Origin: Marvania coccoides
Lineage: Eukaryota > Chlorophyta > Trebouxiophyceae > Chlorellales > Chlorellaceae
Assembly (NCBI GenBank): GCA_963854735.1
Contig: OY978097.1
Coordinates: forward strand, 744,001 to 808,000
Direction of reading: 5' to 3'
Length of the DNA stretch: 64,000 nt
Below the pieces are notes generated by a model. The model was not told the origin of the DNA and ran no database searches. It was given only the letters and a program-made list of their open reading frames with translations. Position numbers and translations under genes: made by a program. Below are positions 11,228 to 23,613 of the stretch, in pieces. How positions within the stretch are numbered: the stretch's first letter is position 1; the number at the start of each line of letters is the position of its first letter.

Positions 11228-14200
11228 TTAAAGCCCCGCAAGCAGCTCCCGCACCTCCGCAGCCGCCTTCTCTAGCCTACCCACCATCATGGGCCCCAGC
11301 GGCGCCGCCTCCTGCACCCATCCCGCCAGCCGCTTCACCAGCCGCGGCCGCAGCGCCTTGAAGTGGGCAACGATCGCTTCCTCGAACCCTGGGCGAGGGC
11401 GGCGCATCACGTCAGCCATAGCGTGCCGCATGGTGTTCAACCACAGCTCGGCGTTGTACTTGAGGCTGGCCGCGGCGCCTTCTTTTGTGCCCTTCATTCC
11501 TTCATAAGCGGGTTCATTGAAGTAAGGCTCGGGCACGAGCACTTGCGACTGGATGGAGACGAGGACCTGCCACAGTGTACTGGTCTTGGGGTTCCACTTT
11601 TCGGACTCGGATCCGCCGTGCCAGGTGCCTAGAAGCGACAGACACACCTTGCCGTCGGCGTACCTGAGTTGAAGAAAACAAAATAATTACATTGACAGTG
11701 AGAGAGGGCGATGAATGCTAATGGAAATGATGACTCTGAGTCAGGTTGGATTTGATTTTAGTTGGCAAGTTGGAAAAAAAGAAAAAGCAAAAAAGACGGT
11801 GGGAGGGATAAACAGTGTTCACTCACAGGTTGGGGTTGAATCTTGACGTTCCGCCTGTCATTCAAGGGAACGAAAATTAAGATGTTAGATCCCCCCATCA
11901 CACTTCAGTACAAAAGTTGCAATAAGATTGACGCCCATAAAAGGAAATTTCACACGTACCGCCTGTGGTCTCCAGCTCCATCAGCGGCGGGGTGGCCGGA
12001 TACTGTGCGGGGAAGAAGACGTCGAAGAAGAACAGCCCGCCTTCGTAGGGTGTCCCCTCCGGCCCGCTGATCCACGCCCTCATTTTGTCCAAGCGATTGG
12101 CGTCGTGGCGCACCAACACGGAGCCGCCAGCGTACACAGGCAGGGCCATCTTGCCCGTGAGGTCGCGCAGCTCGCGAGAGATGCGCTTAGCGGCCTTGCT
12201 GACGTCGCCGGCGGCCTTGTCCGCCATGACCGCAAAGTGACGGTTGTACGCCCTGTGACAAGCAAGGAGAAGAGAGCGGTAAGGGTGCGCTATTGAATAG
12301 AAAAGCACGTATAGAAGGGAGCAAGGGACCAAAAAGGTGAACAAAAAGTAGCAGCAACAAGAAAAAAAGAAATTTTAATTTAATTTAAAAATAAACTGCT
12401 CTGTGAGCTTTACCTGGGCAGCGAGGCGTCGAATTCGCCCACAGACAGCGGCCCCACCGTCTTTTGATACACCTCCTCAATAGAAGCAGCACTCACGGAC
12501 GCCGCTTCCGCGTCCAGAGCACCTAAACTGGCCTCGCTTGCTGGCGCAGCCGCCGGGGCCTCCGCTGCCCGCCCTCTGCGCTGCGCCACCGCAGTCACCA
12601 GCGCCTCCAGCCGCGCGCGGTGCTCGTACTCCCCCAGCTGCTTGTCTTCCAGCACTTTGATCGCAGATTGAAGCACTGCCTCATCGTAATCTGGGATCGC
12701 GGCCATGGCCGCCACAAACGCCGGCTGCTCCGCCAGCCGCAGCAAGAAGTTACACATGGACAGCAGCAGCTGGTCAGGGTCGAAGCCGTACTCTATGGGG
12801 TTCTTCAGGGCCGCCAGCTCCGCGCATCTGCAGAAGAAGAAGAAGAAAGTAAGGAGAAAAAAACGCTCGTCAGATTTCACATTTAAAACCAATTTCACTC
12901 AAATACTATCCCTTTGAAGTCACAATGTACGCAACATAATGCTGCTGAATCCCTCAAATACACGAATAGCGACAATGCAAAGTATTTTATCGCTTACTAG
13001 CTACTTACCGAGGCCCAACCAGGAGGTCGATGAAATCAAAGGCCGCTCCGGCAGAGCGGGGCCCCACCTCTTCGCCCACAAACCCAGCCTGCACCGCACG
13101 GCTGGCTGCCAGGGTGTTGAGCATCTTGAGCGCGGTCAGCGCCTGGCGCAGGAAGCCTGCCGCCGTGCGCTGCTGAGAGCGATAAAACGCGAGCTTGCCA
13201 TCGCGCTCTGCGGGAGGGGCGGCGGCCCAGGCGGCCTCATCCGCCATGCTACGCTCCAGAGTGGCGATATCCTGAAAAATAGAGTTAAAAGAAGACAATG
13301 CAGTTTGAAAAATGTGAAAATTCCCGCTGCTAATTATATACTTTCTAACCGAGATTTGCAAGTTGCAAATTACCTCCAGGCGGCCCAGGCTGTCTTTGAG
13401 CAGATAGATCAGGTCGTTGAGCACCGCGCCGCAAAAGTCTGGGAACAGGCTGTGGTCTGCTGAGGCGGCGTTGGAGGCTGCAGCTGCCACAGCGACCAGG
13501 CTGCGAGCGCACGCAGGGTCGCGCCAGAGCTCCATGAGCAGCAGATCCACCCACGTGCGCAGCGCAAACTTGTCGTACGCGTCTTTGTCCTGCACGATGA
13601 ATAGAAAAAGTCGATATTAAAAATCAATTCTACCGATGGAAAACTACTGGTATAAAAAAGGGAGTAAAAAGATGACGGCATAGTTAAAACTACTACTTAC
13701 CACATCTAGGCCGACAACGTGGTCTGCCTGCGCGTAGGCGCTCATCAGCGCCGGCAGCAGCTCCGTCTGCGCGGCCCCCGTCCCCAAAACTGCCGATACC
13801 AGCGCTGCTTCCGCGGAGCTCACGTTCTGTCGCGCCAGCGCCCTGCGTCCGCGGCCCCCTCCCGCCCCTAGCTGCGGGCTCAGCATCGCCACCAGCAGCT
13901 GCACCACAGAGAAGTGCACCGCTGGCGAAGGAATCAAATCGGTGGCCCGCAGCACCGCCGTGAGGCACGAAATGAGACAGCCGACGTCTGCGCCTCCCAG
14001 CAGCTCGGTTGCGCGCTGCGAAATGAGGTAGTGCAGTACCACACACATGTCGCGCACAGCAGACTCGGGGATTACCGCAACGGCGTCGGCGGCGCTGCCC
14101 TGGCGCAGCAGACGCAGCACCCAGCGCGCGGTGAGCTCGCAGAAGGCGACCAGATCGGCGCCGAATTCGGGGTCAAGCAGCGCGGCGCGCACGGAGTCAG

Positions 14201-16352
14201 CCAAGAGCCACTCCTCCATCGAAGCTCTGAAATTAAAAATAAAAAATAAAAAAAATGAAGTCGGAACATTACTCATAGGTTGGAAAGAGAAGAAAAGTTT
14301 ACCAACGGCAAGCCTTATGAGAAATACATGAAACGTTTTCCCTTAACTAATAGCCAACACACCAACAAGCAATGAAAAAACTCACCCTGCGCTGTGCTCG
14401 TCGACAAATTCATCCTCCTCCTCCTCGGCGGCCGCCTGGCGCCGCTGGCGCAGCAACTTGGCCAACGCCTGGAAACGATAAATGGCGGGCACCAGGCCCA
14501 CCCGAATCAGCCTCTGGGTGGCAAAGAAAGACTCAGCCACGAAATGAGGCGGCGGGGCATCAGCCTCCCCCCTATCGGGGCTGACTGCAGGGAACGGCAG
14601 CAGCGCGGGGCGCTCCTCCGCCGGCTGCACGGCGCCCGACAGGGAGCGCTCTTCCACGGCGCCCACCACCCTGTGCGCGTTTTTCCGGTAGAAAGTCGGG
14701 TCCAAGTGCGCCAGCGCCGCTTCTTTCTTCTCCGGGGTCGACATGAAGGGGCGGCAGAACCGCAGCCCTACGGCGGTGGCGCCGATCAGGAACGCGTCGG
14801 AGGAGCAGTAAAAGGTGGGTTTGCGGTGAGACAGCACTCTGTCAAGGTACGATCCTGCTTCAGAGCGAGCAACATTTGCTGCCGCCACAGCCGCCAGCCA
14901 CGCGGGAACCACCTCTCTGCCGTTCAAGCCCCCCCCCGGGGCAGGCTTGAGGGTGGCCACGCGCTTCAGGATCTCGTGCGCGGCGGTGTAGGCCCGCCCC
15001 GAGCCGCGGCGGATGCTGCTCAGTTCTGCGTCGATTTGGGAGCCCCGGTTGCGCGGATAGCCGCGCAGCTGGGTGAAGCACTGCTCCGCGCGAAATTTCA
15101 GCGGCAGAACGGTGCCAGGCGCCATGGCGGGCAGCGCCGACAGTCCCAGCAGCGATGCCATCAGCGAGCCCTTTTCAAACTCTTTCCCGTACTTTCCAGC
15201 GCCGTTCACCGCCTCCCGCAGCAGCTCCCGACCCAGCCGTTCCTTCAGCGCCGGACACTGCGTGAGAACGTCCAGCCTGCGCAGCGGGGCCTCGTGGGAT
15301 TCAGGTGCGGCCAACGAGAGCCGATCAAAAGCAGAAAACGCGTCTTTCAGCACCCCTGTCCACAGCGCAGCCCAGGCAGCGGGTTCTGCCGGCTTCTGGC
15401 AGCTCACCATGGCGTTAAGGAACAGCGGCGCCACCTGGCCCGCCTCCAACGCCTGCAAAAAAATGGTGCGAGAGCGGCCCCCCTCGAAAAAGAGGTCGTC
15501 TTCGTCTTCTGCGAGCGTCTTCACGGGGCGGGCAGCCAGGCACAACTGCAGCATGCGCATCACGCTCAGTATGGCTGGCGATAACGACTTTCCTGCCGCC
15601 TCTTCTGCCGCCAGCCACGCTCGCTGCGTCGTCAGCAGCCACCCAGCGTCACCCACGGGCACCTTTTGCACCGCAGCGCGCATCCACGGCAGCGTCACTG
15701 CGCTTCCGGGCGGGAAGCTCTTAACGAGGGCCGTGAAAGATGATCCAATGGCGGCTGAAAATACCACGTCGAGGGGGCCACCCGCCTCCAGGAACTCTGG
15801 GCTGACGGGTACTTCTGCGGGGATGGACTGCTGCGATTGGGAGCACGTGTGCGTGTCTGCCAGAGCTTCTGCTGCCCATTTTGGCGCCGCGGCGGTTTTT
15901 TGCTTGGAGGAAGAAGTGGAGCGGTGGGCACGCCGCTGCGGCGCTGCAGCGGCAGGTTGCTGCTGAGGCTGCTGCTGCTGCTGGGGTGGCTGGTGCATTT
16001 GAGGTGGTTGGTACATTTGATTTGCTAGAGCCTGCACCAAGGCTTGTTGGAGGTGCGCCGAGAGGCCTTGGTTGGCTGGAGCAGCAGCTGGGGGATGGGC
16101 GGGCGCGGCTGGCGGGGCAGCGGCCGGTACAGCAGCTTGAGGGGCTACCTGCGCTTCGCCTGGCTGAGCCTGAACCATTTTTGAGGAAGGTTTGATCAAA
16201 CTTCGAGACTTTGATCAGCATTTTTCACAGCAAGGGTTTTGTTTATCTCGGAACCCCGCACTAACCTGCGACATGGAAATCATTAACGCCATCTGCAGTT
16301 CCTCATCCTCCATATCAATGTCTTCCATCGACATGTGATCGTCCTCGTCCAT
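11228..16352 (-). CDS. UIM - UFD2 core - BIRC6-type E2 fusion protein
   Basis: Exons 16352-16266, 16169-14386, 14226-13701, 13589-13374, 13271-13009, 12827-12414, 12252-11960, 11854-11827 and 11663-11228 join in phase to 1348 aa. Residues about 17-29 (DEELQMALMISMSQ) match a ubiquitin-interacting motif. A Pro/Gln/Ala-rich linker follows. Residues about 120-1050 look like the UFD2/UBE4 core, with landmarks DPTFYRKNAHRVVG, HFVAESFFATQRLIRVGLVP and NPIEYGFDPDQLL. Instead of a U-box, the C-terminus is an E2 fold of the BIRC6/UBE2O type: GPEGTPYEGGLFFFDVFFP, FNPNL, the catalytic Cys in GKVCLSLLGTWHG (about C1211) and EPYFNEPAYE. The product could combine ubiquitin binding, E4-like scaffolding and E2 transfer. 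The UFD2 call rests on remembered motifs; the E2 call is strong. Confidence 0.85.
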
Positions 16353-16641
16353 CTTCTTCTCTTATGTGCTCCTCAAACTACCCTACGAGATGACGTTCAG
16401 CAGATTGATTGGCTTTGTATGTATTTAATATATTTTAAGATTGATTGAAGAGTGACTGGTTAGCCAGCAGCAAAATTATAATACACGCGCTCCAGCAAAA
16501 TTTTAAATAAAAGCCATCAGAAAAAAAGAAAAAAAATAACCAAACGCCAGCAGGCTGCAGACGGGTGCAACATGAAAAAAAAGCATTGAATAATTGAAAA
16601 AGTTGTTGAGTTTAGTTTGCCGCCGTGGCCTGCCTCCCCCT

Positions 16642-18282
16642 TCAGCTCTTCATCGTCGGTTTTCGAGAGGCCACCGACTCCAGCTTGCTCCTTGTCTTCT
16701 CCCCCAGCGCAGAACCCACCGCCGCCAGCCCCTGCAGCCCTCCCCGCCACCCCGACTGCCCCCGTGGTGTTTCCCCTCCATCCCTTCTATCCTCCTCTCC
16801 CTTGCCCTCTAGCTGCCTCAACAGCTCCTCTTCTGCCTCCGTCAACACGTACCCTTCCTTCATCGCCGACCGCAGGTTCATTCGCACCTCCCTGGCAGCG
16901 AGCTCCCGTTCCACCGTCATCTGATTTCTAGAACGGCTCCTGGCGATCCGCTCCATTGGCAGCGACCCCACGCCGTCAAACGCCACCCGCATCAGCTCGT
17001 CGCAGTCGTACTCCGCCGCCGCCGCGTTCCGCGTCACGCGCAGCAGGTCCCCCGGGTTGTCCGCCGCCAGCAGCAGCGGCTCGTAGATCTTCAGCAGCGC
17101 CAGCGCCACGCGGAACAGCACCTTGGGGCCCTCGTGCAGCAGCGCATCCCACACCCGGATGGCCGTTTCAGCGGGCAGGGACGTAGAAAACAGGCAGAGA
17201 AACCAGTCTGTGGCGAGGATAGACATGTCGCACCGCAGCATCTCCAAATGGGCAGCCAGCCGCGGCAGCTTAGCGCCCACCAGCTCCCGCAGGCTGCGCA
17301 TCTCCACGTGACACCCGCTGAGGTCCCGCGAGTAGGTGTCTTGGTAGAGAATGCCGCGATCGTCGTCAATCAGCGACGCCAGCACCCAAAACGCCGCCTC
17401 CTCGTCGTGCCCCATCACTAGCAGCAGCAACGCCGCCACGTAGTTCATGCCCTGGCAGTACCCGACTGCGGGGTTGTGGTGCGCGAAGGCGTACAGCACC
17501 CGCCGCAGTGACGCCTGCCCGCCATCGCTCTGAATCCAAGCGCAGTTGGGGAAGGTGCGAGGAGCGTCCAGCTTGATCTGATGCTCGCAGGGAGACACGG
17601 AGCGGCCGGAATCCACGGCAGCGGCGTAGTACGAGGGCCCCCGCGCCGCGCGGCGAGCCGTAGCCCCCGACACCTCGCACCACACCCAGCGACGGAGCTG
17701 CGGCGGAACGCCTTGTCGGCAGAGCTTCTTTAGCCGGTCTTCTGTGGGCATGGTAGCGCCAGGAACGCTGCAACAGAGGCGCAATATCACTGTCTATTAG
17801 ATCCCACCCCTTTTGTTGCATATTATTTATATATATTGATGTAACAAATGAGGGTCCAGAAATTAACTAATTGTGTAAGTAGGAAATAAAAAAACTTGCC
17901 TGCAGGCCTGCCATTTTGAGAGCTGTCGCTCCTGCTGTGCAGCGCGGCGAGCCATGGCTTCCTCCTGCTCAGGCGTGACCGACTGCTCGAAGCCGTAGGC
18001 GTCTACTGTGGATTTACGGGGCTGAGAGGGAGATTGGCGGGGCTCCGGGCTGCCGGTGCTGCCCAACACAGCCGCTCCCGTGCGGCTCTCCTTGCGGCGG
18101 TGGTGCACCGTGGCCTTGGCTTTCTGCACGTGCATCGGCAAAGGTCAGAGGGATGAGAGGTTTGCTCCTGTATGTATTTTGGCTTGGTCTGGCGCCAACT
18201 GACTGACCATAACACGGCCAAACGAGAGGGTCATCTCCCGCATTTTTTCGGCCAGCTGTGGGGTGGAATGGCTGTTTGTCAT
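16642..18282 (-). CDS. TBC-domain Rab GTPase-activating protein
   Basis: Stimulates GTP hydrolysis by a Rab GTPase in membrane traffic. Exons 18282-18208, 18123-17900 and 17767-16642 give 474 aa. A short N-terminal region with VDAYGF and KWQ precedes the TBC domain (about 113-330). Both catalytic fingers are present: the Arg finger in IKLDAPR (about R170) and the Gln finger in YCQGMNY (about Q205). The C-terminal 100 residues are charged and low-complexity. Intron 2 has a GC donor (TGCAG|GCAAGT), needed to keep the frame into the TBC domain. The Rab substrate is unknown. Confidence 0.92.
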
Positions 18283-18972
18283 CGCGACTCGCTCAAGTAC
18301 GCGGAGGTTTTGTGCGATTCTCCCGTTTTTGATGAAATTTGATTTGTCAATCGCCGCGAGAAGCTGCTGGAGATAGTAGAAACATGAAATCCATGGTTTT
18401 GGATATTATATGTTACGCGTACTTATTTATAGGCATGCAAAAAAAAAATCGATAAAATTCCAAAGCAGTTCTTTCTTCTCTTTCTTTCTTTTTCCACAGT
18501 CTTTCTTCCAGCACCTTGTGACGCATGGATGCAAGATGTCGTGCGGCTACGGCCTGTATCGCTGTAGCATTGAATGTAGCCTGTTTCGGTGCCGTAACGA
18601 CTTCATGCACCACCCAGCTGCTGCTCCTGTCTGTCGCCCTATCTGCCCAGACAGAGGCATTTTGAGGGGTGGCTGACGAGTTTTGGCCCAGGTAGCCTCA
18701 GGCTGATACAGAGCTTTTCTGAAAGAACCTTACTGGGGAAATTTCAAAAGCTCTTATTTCTTTGGTTGACCAAAATATTAATAGCCATATTATAACTTAT
18801 TCTAACGCGCGTAAACGCGTCATGCACGCGCTGGCCCTCTTATTCTCCCCAAATCTTGCTATACGCATTTTTGGAGGGATAAACAAAGTAATGCCTTCAG
18901 GGCAAGGATTTTCCACTTTCTACAACATATAATTTTGCATGGAGAGAAAGCAAACTGATTCTCCCTTTCTTT
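18283..18972. other. Intergenic; one small hydrophobic frame only
   Basis: Lies between two minus-strand genes. The only item is a plus-strand frame at 18525-18665 (46 aa, starting MDARCRAATACIAV, with a Leu-rich middle). A splice-acceptor-like cttttttccacag sequence lies upstream. Nothing in it is recognisable and an overlapping second frame is also open. I treat it as an unproven small ORF. Confidence 0.25.
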
Positions 18973-20459
18973 TCAGCGCGAGCGGGAGCGCGACCTCGAG
19001 CCAGTTGTGCCGGTGCCCGTTGAGGTGCCGCTGGAGGACGAGGTGGCGCTGCTGGAACGGGATCGAGACCGAGACTTTGAAGGAGAGAGAGAGGGGCTGC
19101 GCCTGGAGGTGCGCCGACCGCGGGGCGGCGACGTGCGACGCCCACGCTGCGGAGACGCAGGCGGGGGGCTCCTACGGCGGGGCGGGGAGCGCCCGCCACG
19201 AGGTGGGCTTCTCCCCCGCCTGCGCGGGGGGGAAGGGCTGGCCCTCCTTCCGCGAGCAGGCGGTGGGCTGCGGGAGACGCGGCGACGGGGCGACAACGTG
19301 CTACCGGGGTCTTTGTTGCCGCGGATGGGGGACAAACTGGGTGAGGGTTGGCGGGGGCCAAGTGGAGGCCTGGGGGGAGAGTCGTGTCGATCTTGACCTT
19401 GGCTGCGCGGCGGTGGCGGGGCAGGAGACGCCTGGCGGCGGCGGGGAGGAGAGGGGCTGCGGGAAGGGCTGCGAGAAGCGGGCCGCTTGTTGGTATTTCT
19501 ATCGGGCCGTTTCTCTGCCGCCGCTGTTGCCCCGCCGTTGCGGTCCTCCCAGCGTCCGCGCGCGTCATGGCTGCGGCTGGGCGACACGCGGCGGCGACCT
19601 CTAGGAGGTGAAGGAGAGCGGGAGGGGCTGCGGGAACCTCCCCTTCTGCCTTCTCCTCCCCCATCCCACCTCCCAGGAGACTCATCACGTTCATCGCGCT
19701 CGCGTTCGTACCGCCGCCCCCTCTCGCCACCCCTGTCGCCCTCCTTTTTCCTCCGCTTGGCCTCCTTGGCCTCCCGCTTCTGCTCCATTTTCTCCTGCCG
19801 GGCGCGCTTCTTCTGCTCCTTCTTCTCTCGCGCTTCGTCCTCCACCCGCTGCCGCTGCCGCTCATCGCGCTCCGCGATCTTCGCCTGCCGTTTCTCCTCC
19901 TGCAGTTCCCGATTAAAAGCATCTCCCTCGGTGATATTATTCGGCACGTCAAACGCGTCCCGAAGGCGAGCCATCTGCGCCTCCTTGCGCTCCGCAATCG
20001 CGTGGGTCTCTTGCACGAGCTTCTCCTTGCCGCTGGGCCCTTTATCCCCGAACCGTAGCTCGGCCTCCTCTTGCAGCTTCAGGCGGTAGGCAGCCAGCTT
20101 CTCCTCGATCTCCTTCTCCTCCAGCCCCTCGTCCTCCAGCTCCTCCCGCATGATGGTCACCTTGAGCTCGATCTCGCGCTTGCGGTTGTGCTCCAGAATG
20201 GCCTCGTTGGCCTTGCGGTGGCGGGAAGGGGCCTCGTCGCGGTCGTCCCGTCGCGGCTGCTGCTGCCGCGGAGGGCCGCGCAGGTTGAACTTATTTGACT
20301 GCACATAGCCGCTGGTTCCCGAGCCCCGCACGGAGCCAATGCCGATGCCTGCTTTATTGCAAAGAGTTCAATCACAGAGATTAGAGGAAGGGCGATGCGA
20401 GGAGCGAGCAGCTGTTTATGAATCGGAAACAGGGGGGTATTATACGTACCGTTGTACAT
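18973..20459 (-). CDS. CWC21/SRm300 (SRRM2)-type spliceosomal protein with RS tail
   Basis: Exons 20459-20450 (only 10 nt: MYN and one base) and 20348-18973 join in phase to 461 aa. The start reads MYNGIGIGSVRGSGTSGYVQ, the hallmark N-terminus of CWC21/SRRM2 proteins that sit at the catalytic centre of the spliceosome. The cwf21 helix follows (about 55-95, REIELKVTIMREELEDEGLEEKE). Next comes a long charged coiled coil, then an Arg/Ser/Pro-rich tail with many SPS, SPP and RSRS repeats ending in alternating SR. The low-complexity tail makes the opposite strand look open; those frames are shadows. It is divergent from PAT1 with about 320 bp between start codons. Confidence 0.9.
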
Positions 20460-20778
20460 TATCGGCCACCTGGTGCTGCGAGTCTCTCTATATCGTTCAA
20501 ATAAAAATTCGAGAGCAGCTTGAATTCAGCTCAAATGCGTGCAGTTGTGGCGCAGGACTCTATGCAGCTACTTTATAATTGTAAAAAAAATATTTGTATT
20601 TTGCCGGCGAAATTCGAGAGAAAAAATTTCGGCCTTCGCCTCAAGAAGAAGACCTCGTTTCTTCGTGTTCGTTTCGTCTTTTCATTTTCATTTGAGATCA
20701 AATCCAAGGCGAAGAAGAATCCAGACGAGATCGGAGAGTTTTACAAACGCTGTCGTTCAGCAGCAGGCTGAATAAAAG

Positions 20779-23613
20779 ATGAACGGACTGGGAGATGATG
20801 CTTTTACGGGTGTCTCAAATGAGGTGAGTCTGGCAACCATCTCACACATGCATGCGCACGTGTCGGCTGGCCCAACTCGCCAGCCAAGTGAACTTTGATG
20901 GCTTTAAAATCAGTGTACTTTTATTTTCAAACGCACTGCAGGACAATGGCGGGGCCTTTGGGCAATACTCGTTCTTCGGAAACCTAGGTGAAGAGGTCGG
21001 TGGCCTGGAAGGCGGTTTGGAGGGAGCCCTCGAGGTGAGCAAAATCATCTTTCACTTGGGGGATATTCATTTTTTTCGCTGGCTATCCCCACTTTCTTCC
21101 CTTCAATCTCGTATTTTCACCGTAATCTATGAATTTAAATGACGCAGGATGGCTTGGAGGCGCCTCCCGAGGAGGAGCTGCCTGATCCTGACGCAGTGAT
21201 CGACGCCGACGAGGACCTCTCTTACGCCAGCATGTTCGCCGCGGCAGCGCTCCCCAAGTCGCCAATCGACGACGACTTGCTGGAACCGGCAATTCCCGCG
21301 CCCAGATCCCAGCCAGAGCTCACTCCCATTCAACCCCCAAAACCGAAGCTCGGCAGCATCGCTCTGGGCAGCCTTTTGGCCGCCACAACCCCCTCAGAGT
21401 CGGCGTTCAGCACTGGGAGCATGTCCCCCTTCCTCAACACCCCTGGAAGCGCCGCGTCGCCGTTGAATCTGCCGTACCCGCAGCCTCCCAGGGCGCTCAA
21501 TGCCCCGTTGGCACCCTCCCAGCTGCAGCCTTCCTCTGGGCCGCCTCAGCCCAAAGCGATGACCCCACAGGAGCTGGAGGCGCAGCTGAGGGGTGGGGCC
21601 CGACCCTATGGGTCCATGGGTCCTCCCCCTGGCATGCATATAGGAATGGGCATGCAATTGGGAATGGGGCCGCCACCGCCGCCGCCAGGTGCAGGAATGC
21701 CCCCTCCTCCCTTCCCTGGCATGCCTGGACCGCCCCCTGGCTTCCACTCCATGGGACCGCCCCCTCCCCCGGGGCCCTTCATGCCGCGTGCAGGCGTGTT
21801 CACCCCTGAGATGATCATGCAACAGCAGCATCAACAAATGCAGCCACCGCCGCCAGGAATGCAGCAGCAGCAGCCCATGCAGCCGCCCCCCGGCGTGGCA
21901 TTTCCTTTCGAAGGCCCGCCGCACATGCAGCAACAACAAATGCAGCAGCAGTACCAGCAGCAACAAATGCAGCAAATGCCGCCGCAAGGGTTTGCTCGGC
22001 CACCGCCGCCGCCTCCTGCGCTCGGCGCTGGCCCCCCTCGCGGGCCTCCCCCTGGGATGTACCTCGGCCCCCACGGCGTGCCACCTGGTGGCCCTCGCCC
22101 GCCGTCCTCCCACCCCCACGCCAACCTGGCGCAGCGCCTGAGGGCCTTGAACCTGGCAGAACGACAGGACGTGCATCGCCCCTCTCTGCGGCGGCGCTAC
22201 TCCTCGCAGTGCATGGCGCAGGACGACATCGAGACCATCCTGCACATGCAGTGGCGCCCGCTGCACCAGGGCGCACCCTACGTTGAAGATTATTACTACC
22301 AGGCGTTTGTTTTCAAGTACTACGGCAAGCGCAACCGCCGCAGCTTCACGCCCGAGTCGGTGCGGGAGCTGGCGCCCACAGAGAAGGTGGCCCCTGACGA
22401 GGTGGCGTTCGTGCGGCTGGACGGCCTGGGCAGGGTGCCGTTCAGCAACGTGCGGCGGCCTCGGCCGTTGATGGACGTCACACCCGAGGACATGCGCAAG
22501 GCTGCAGCCAGCGGGGAGGGCAGCGAACGGGAGAAGGAGGAGGTGGCGCGCGGGCAGGGCGTGACGTCGCGGCGGCTGGACGAAGAGCCCATGCTGGCAG
22601 CGCGAATCATGATTGAGGATTGCATGGCGTTAATTTTGGACGTCCAAGACATTGATCGCATCTTTACCGCCGCCGCCGCCACCCGGGAGCGCATCCAGAA
22701 CGAGGCTGCGCTGCGCCAGCGCCGCGTGCTGCTGATGGACGGCCTCACGGCGTCGCTGAGGCTGCCAGAGGCCCCCATGGAGAAAGAAAAGAACGCGGAG
22801 CAGACCGACGGCGCCGCTGCTGCGTCGGACGGCGTGTTCCTGCGCCTGCTGGCGTTGCCCAAGGGCCAGAACCTCGCGGCCAGGGTGCTGGTGGAGCTGT
22901 ACCCCCCCCAGGAAGCAGCACAGGGCGGAGAGAAGAGCAACGGCGATGCTGCTGCCACCGCTGCGAGCGAGCCCAACCTGCGCATCCTGTGGGCCATCCT
23001 GCGCAACCTGAGAGCGCTTTTCGGCGGCATGGTGGCCTCCAAGGCTGCGGCGAGCCACGGCAAAGCGGGCGCTGCTGCCGCCGCCGCCTCGGCTCAGGCA
23101 GCCACCTCCAAGGTCGCTGCGGCGGCCGCTGACGTCATCAAGCGCCTGCACTCCCGCCAGGCGGTGTGCAACTGCCTTTCCGCGGTGGTTCACGGCGATT
23201 TGGACGCTGCAAAGGCCTCACCCGATGATCCCGAGGCAGTGCTGCTGCCGCTGTTTGCTCCCGGCATTGAATCAGCCGCTAACCACCATTTCCCGTGGCT
23301 GGTGGACGTGCTCACCGCGCTGCTGCAGCGTGGCGCGGAGTTTGAGCTCAGCACGGCGGTGGAGGGCGGCAGCAGGGACGCCACCGATCTTTCCACCTGG
23401 CGCAAGGATTTTGGCGCGCTGTACACCGCCGTGGTGGCCCACGTGGAGGCTCTGGCGGCGGCGGTGGGCGCTGCCAAGGAGGAGGGCGACGCTGAGGTGG
23501 CAGGCGAAGTGAAAGCTTTGGTGCCTGTGGAGCTGGCGAGAAATTTGTTGCAGCACTGCTCGGCGGAACGGAAGGAGCGGCTCAAAGGCACGCTCACCGC
23601 TATGGGGCTGTGA
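20779..23613 (+). CDS. PAT1: PAT1, mRNA decapping activator
   Basis: P-body scaffold linking deadenylation to decapping through LSm1-7 and DCP2. Exons 20779-20823, 20942-21034 and 21148-23613 give 867 aa. The acidic N-terminus contains FGQYSFFGN. A Pro/Gln/Met-rich middle (about 150-370) has many PPPPP and QQQ runs. A conserved block follows, with YSSQCMAQDDIETILHMQW and PYVEDYYYQAFVFKYYG, the typical PAT1 element. The C-terminal half is Ala-rich helical repeat, as in the PAT1 C domain. The frame is unambiguous because exon 3 is 2.5 kb with strong GC-rich codon bias. Confidence 0.88.

Noticed and set aside
11228..12252. E2 domain as a separate gene
   Set aside because: Exons 6 and 7 join in phase (AG|G) with good splice sites, there is no stop or spacer, and the E2 part has no convincing start of its own.
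14394..15584. 396-aa plus-strand open frame
   Set aside because: Antisense to UFD2-core exon 2; no domain pattern.
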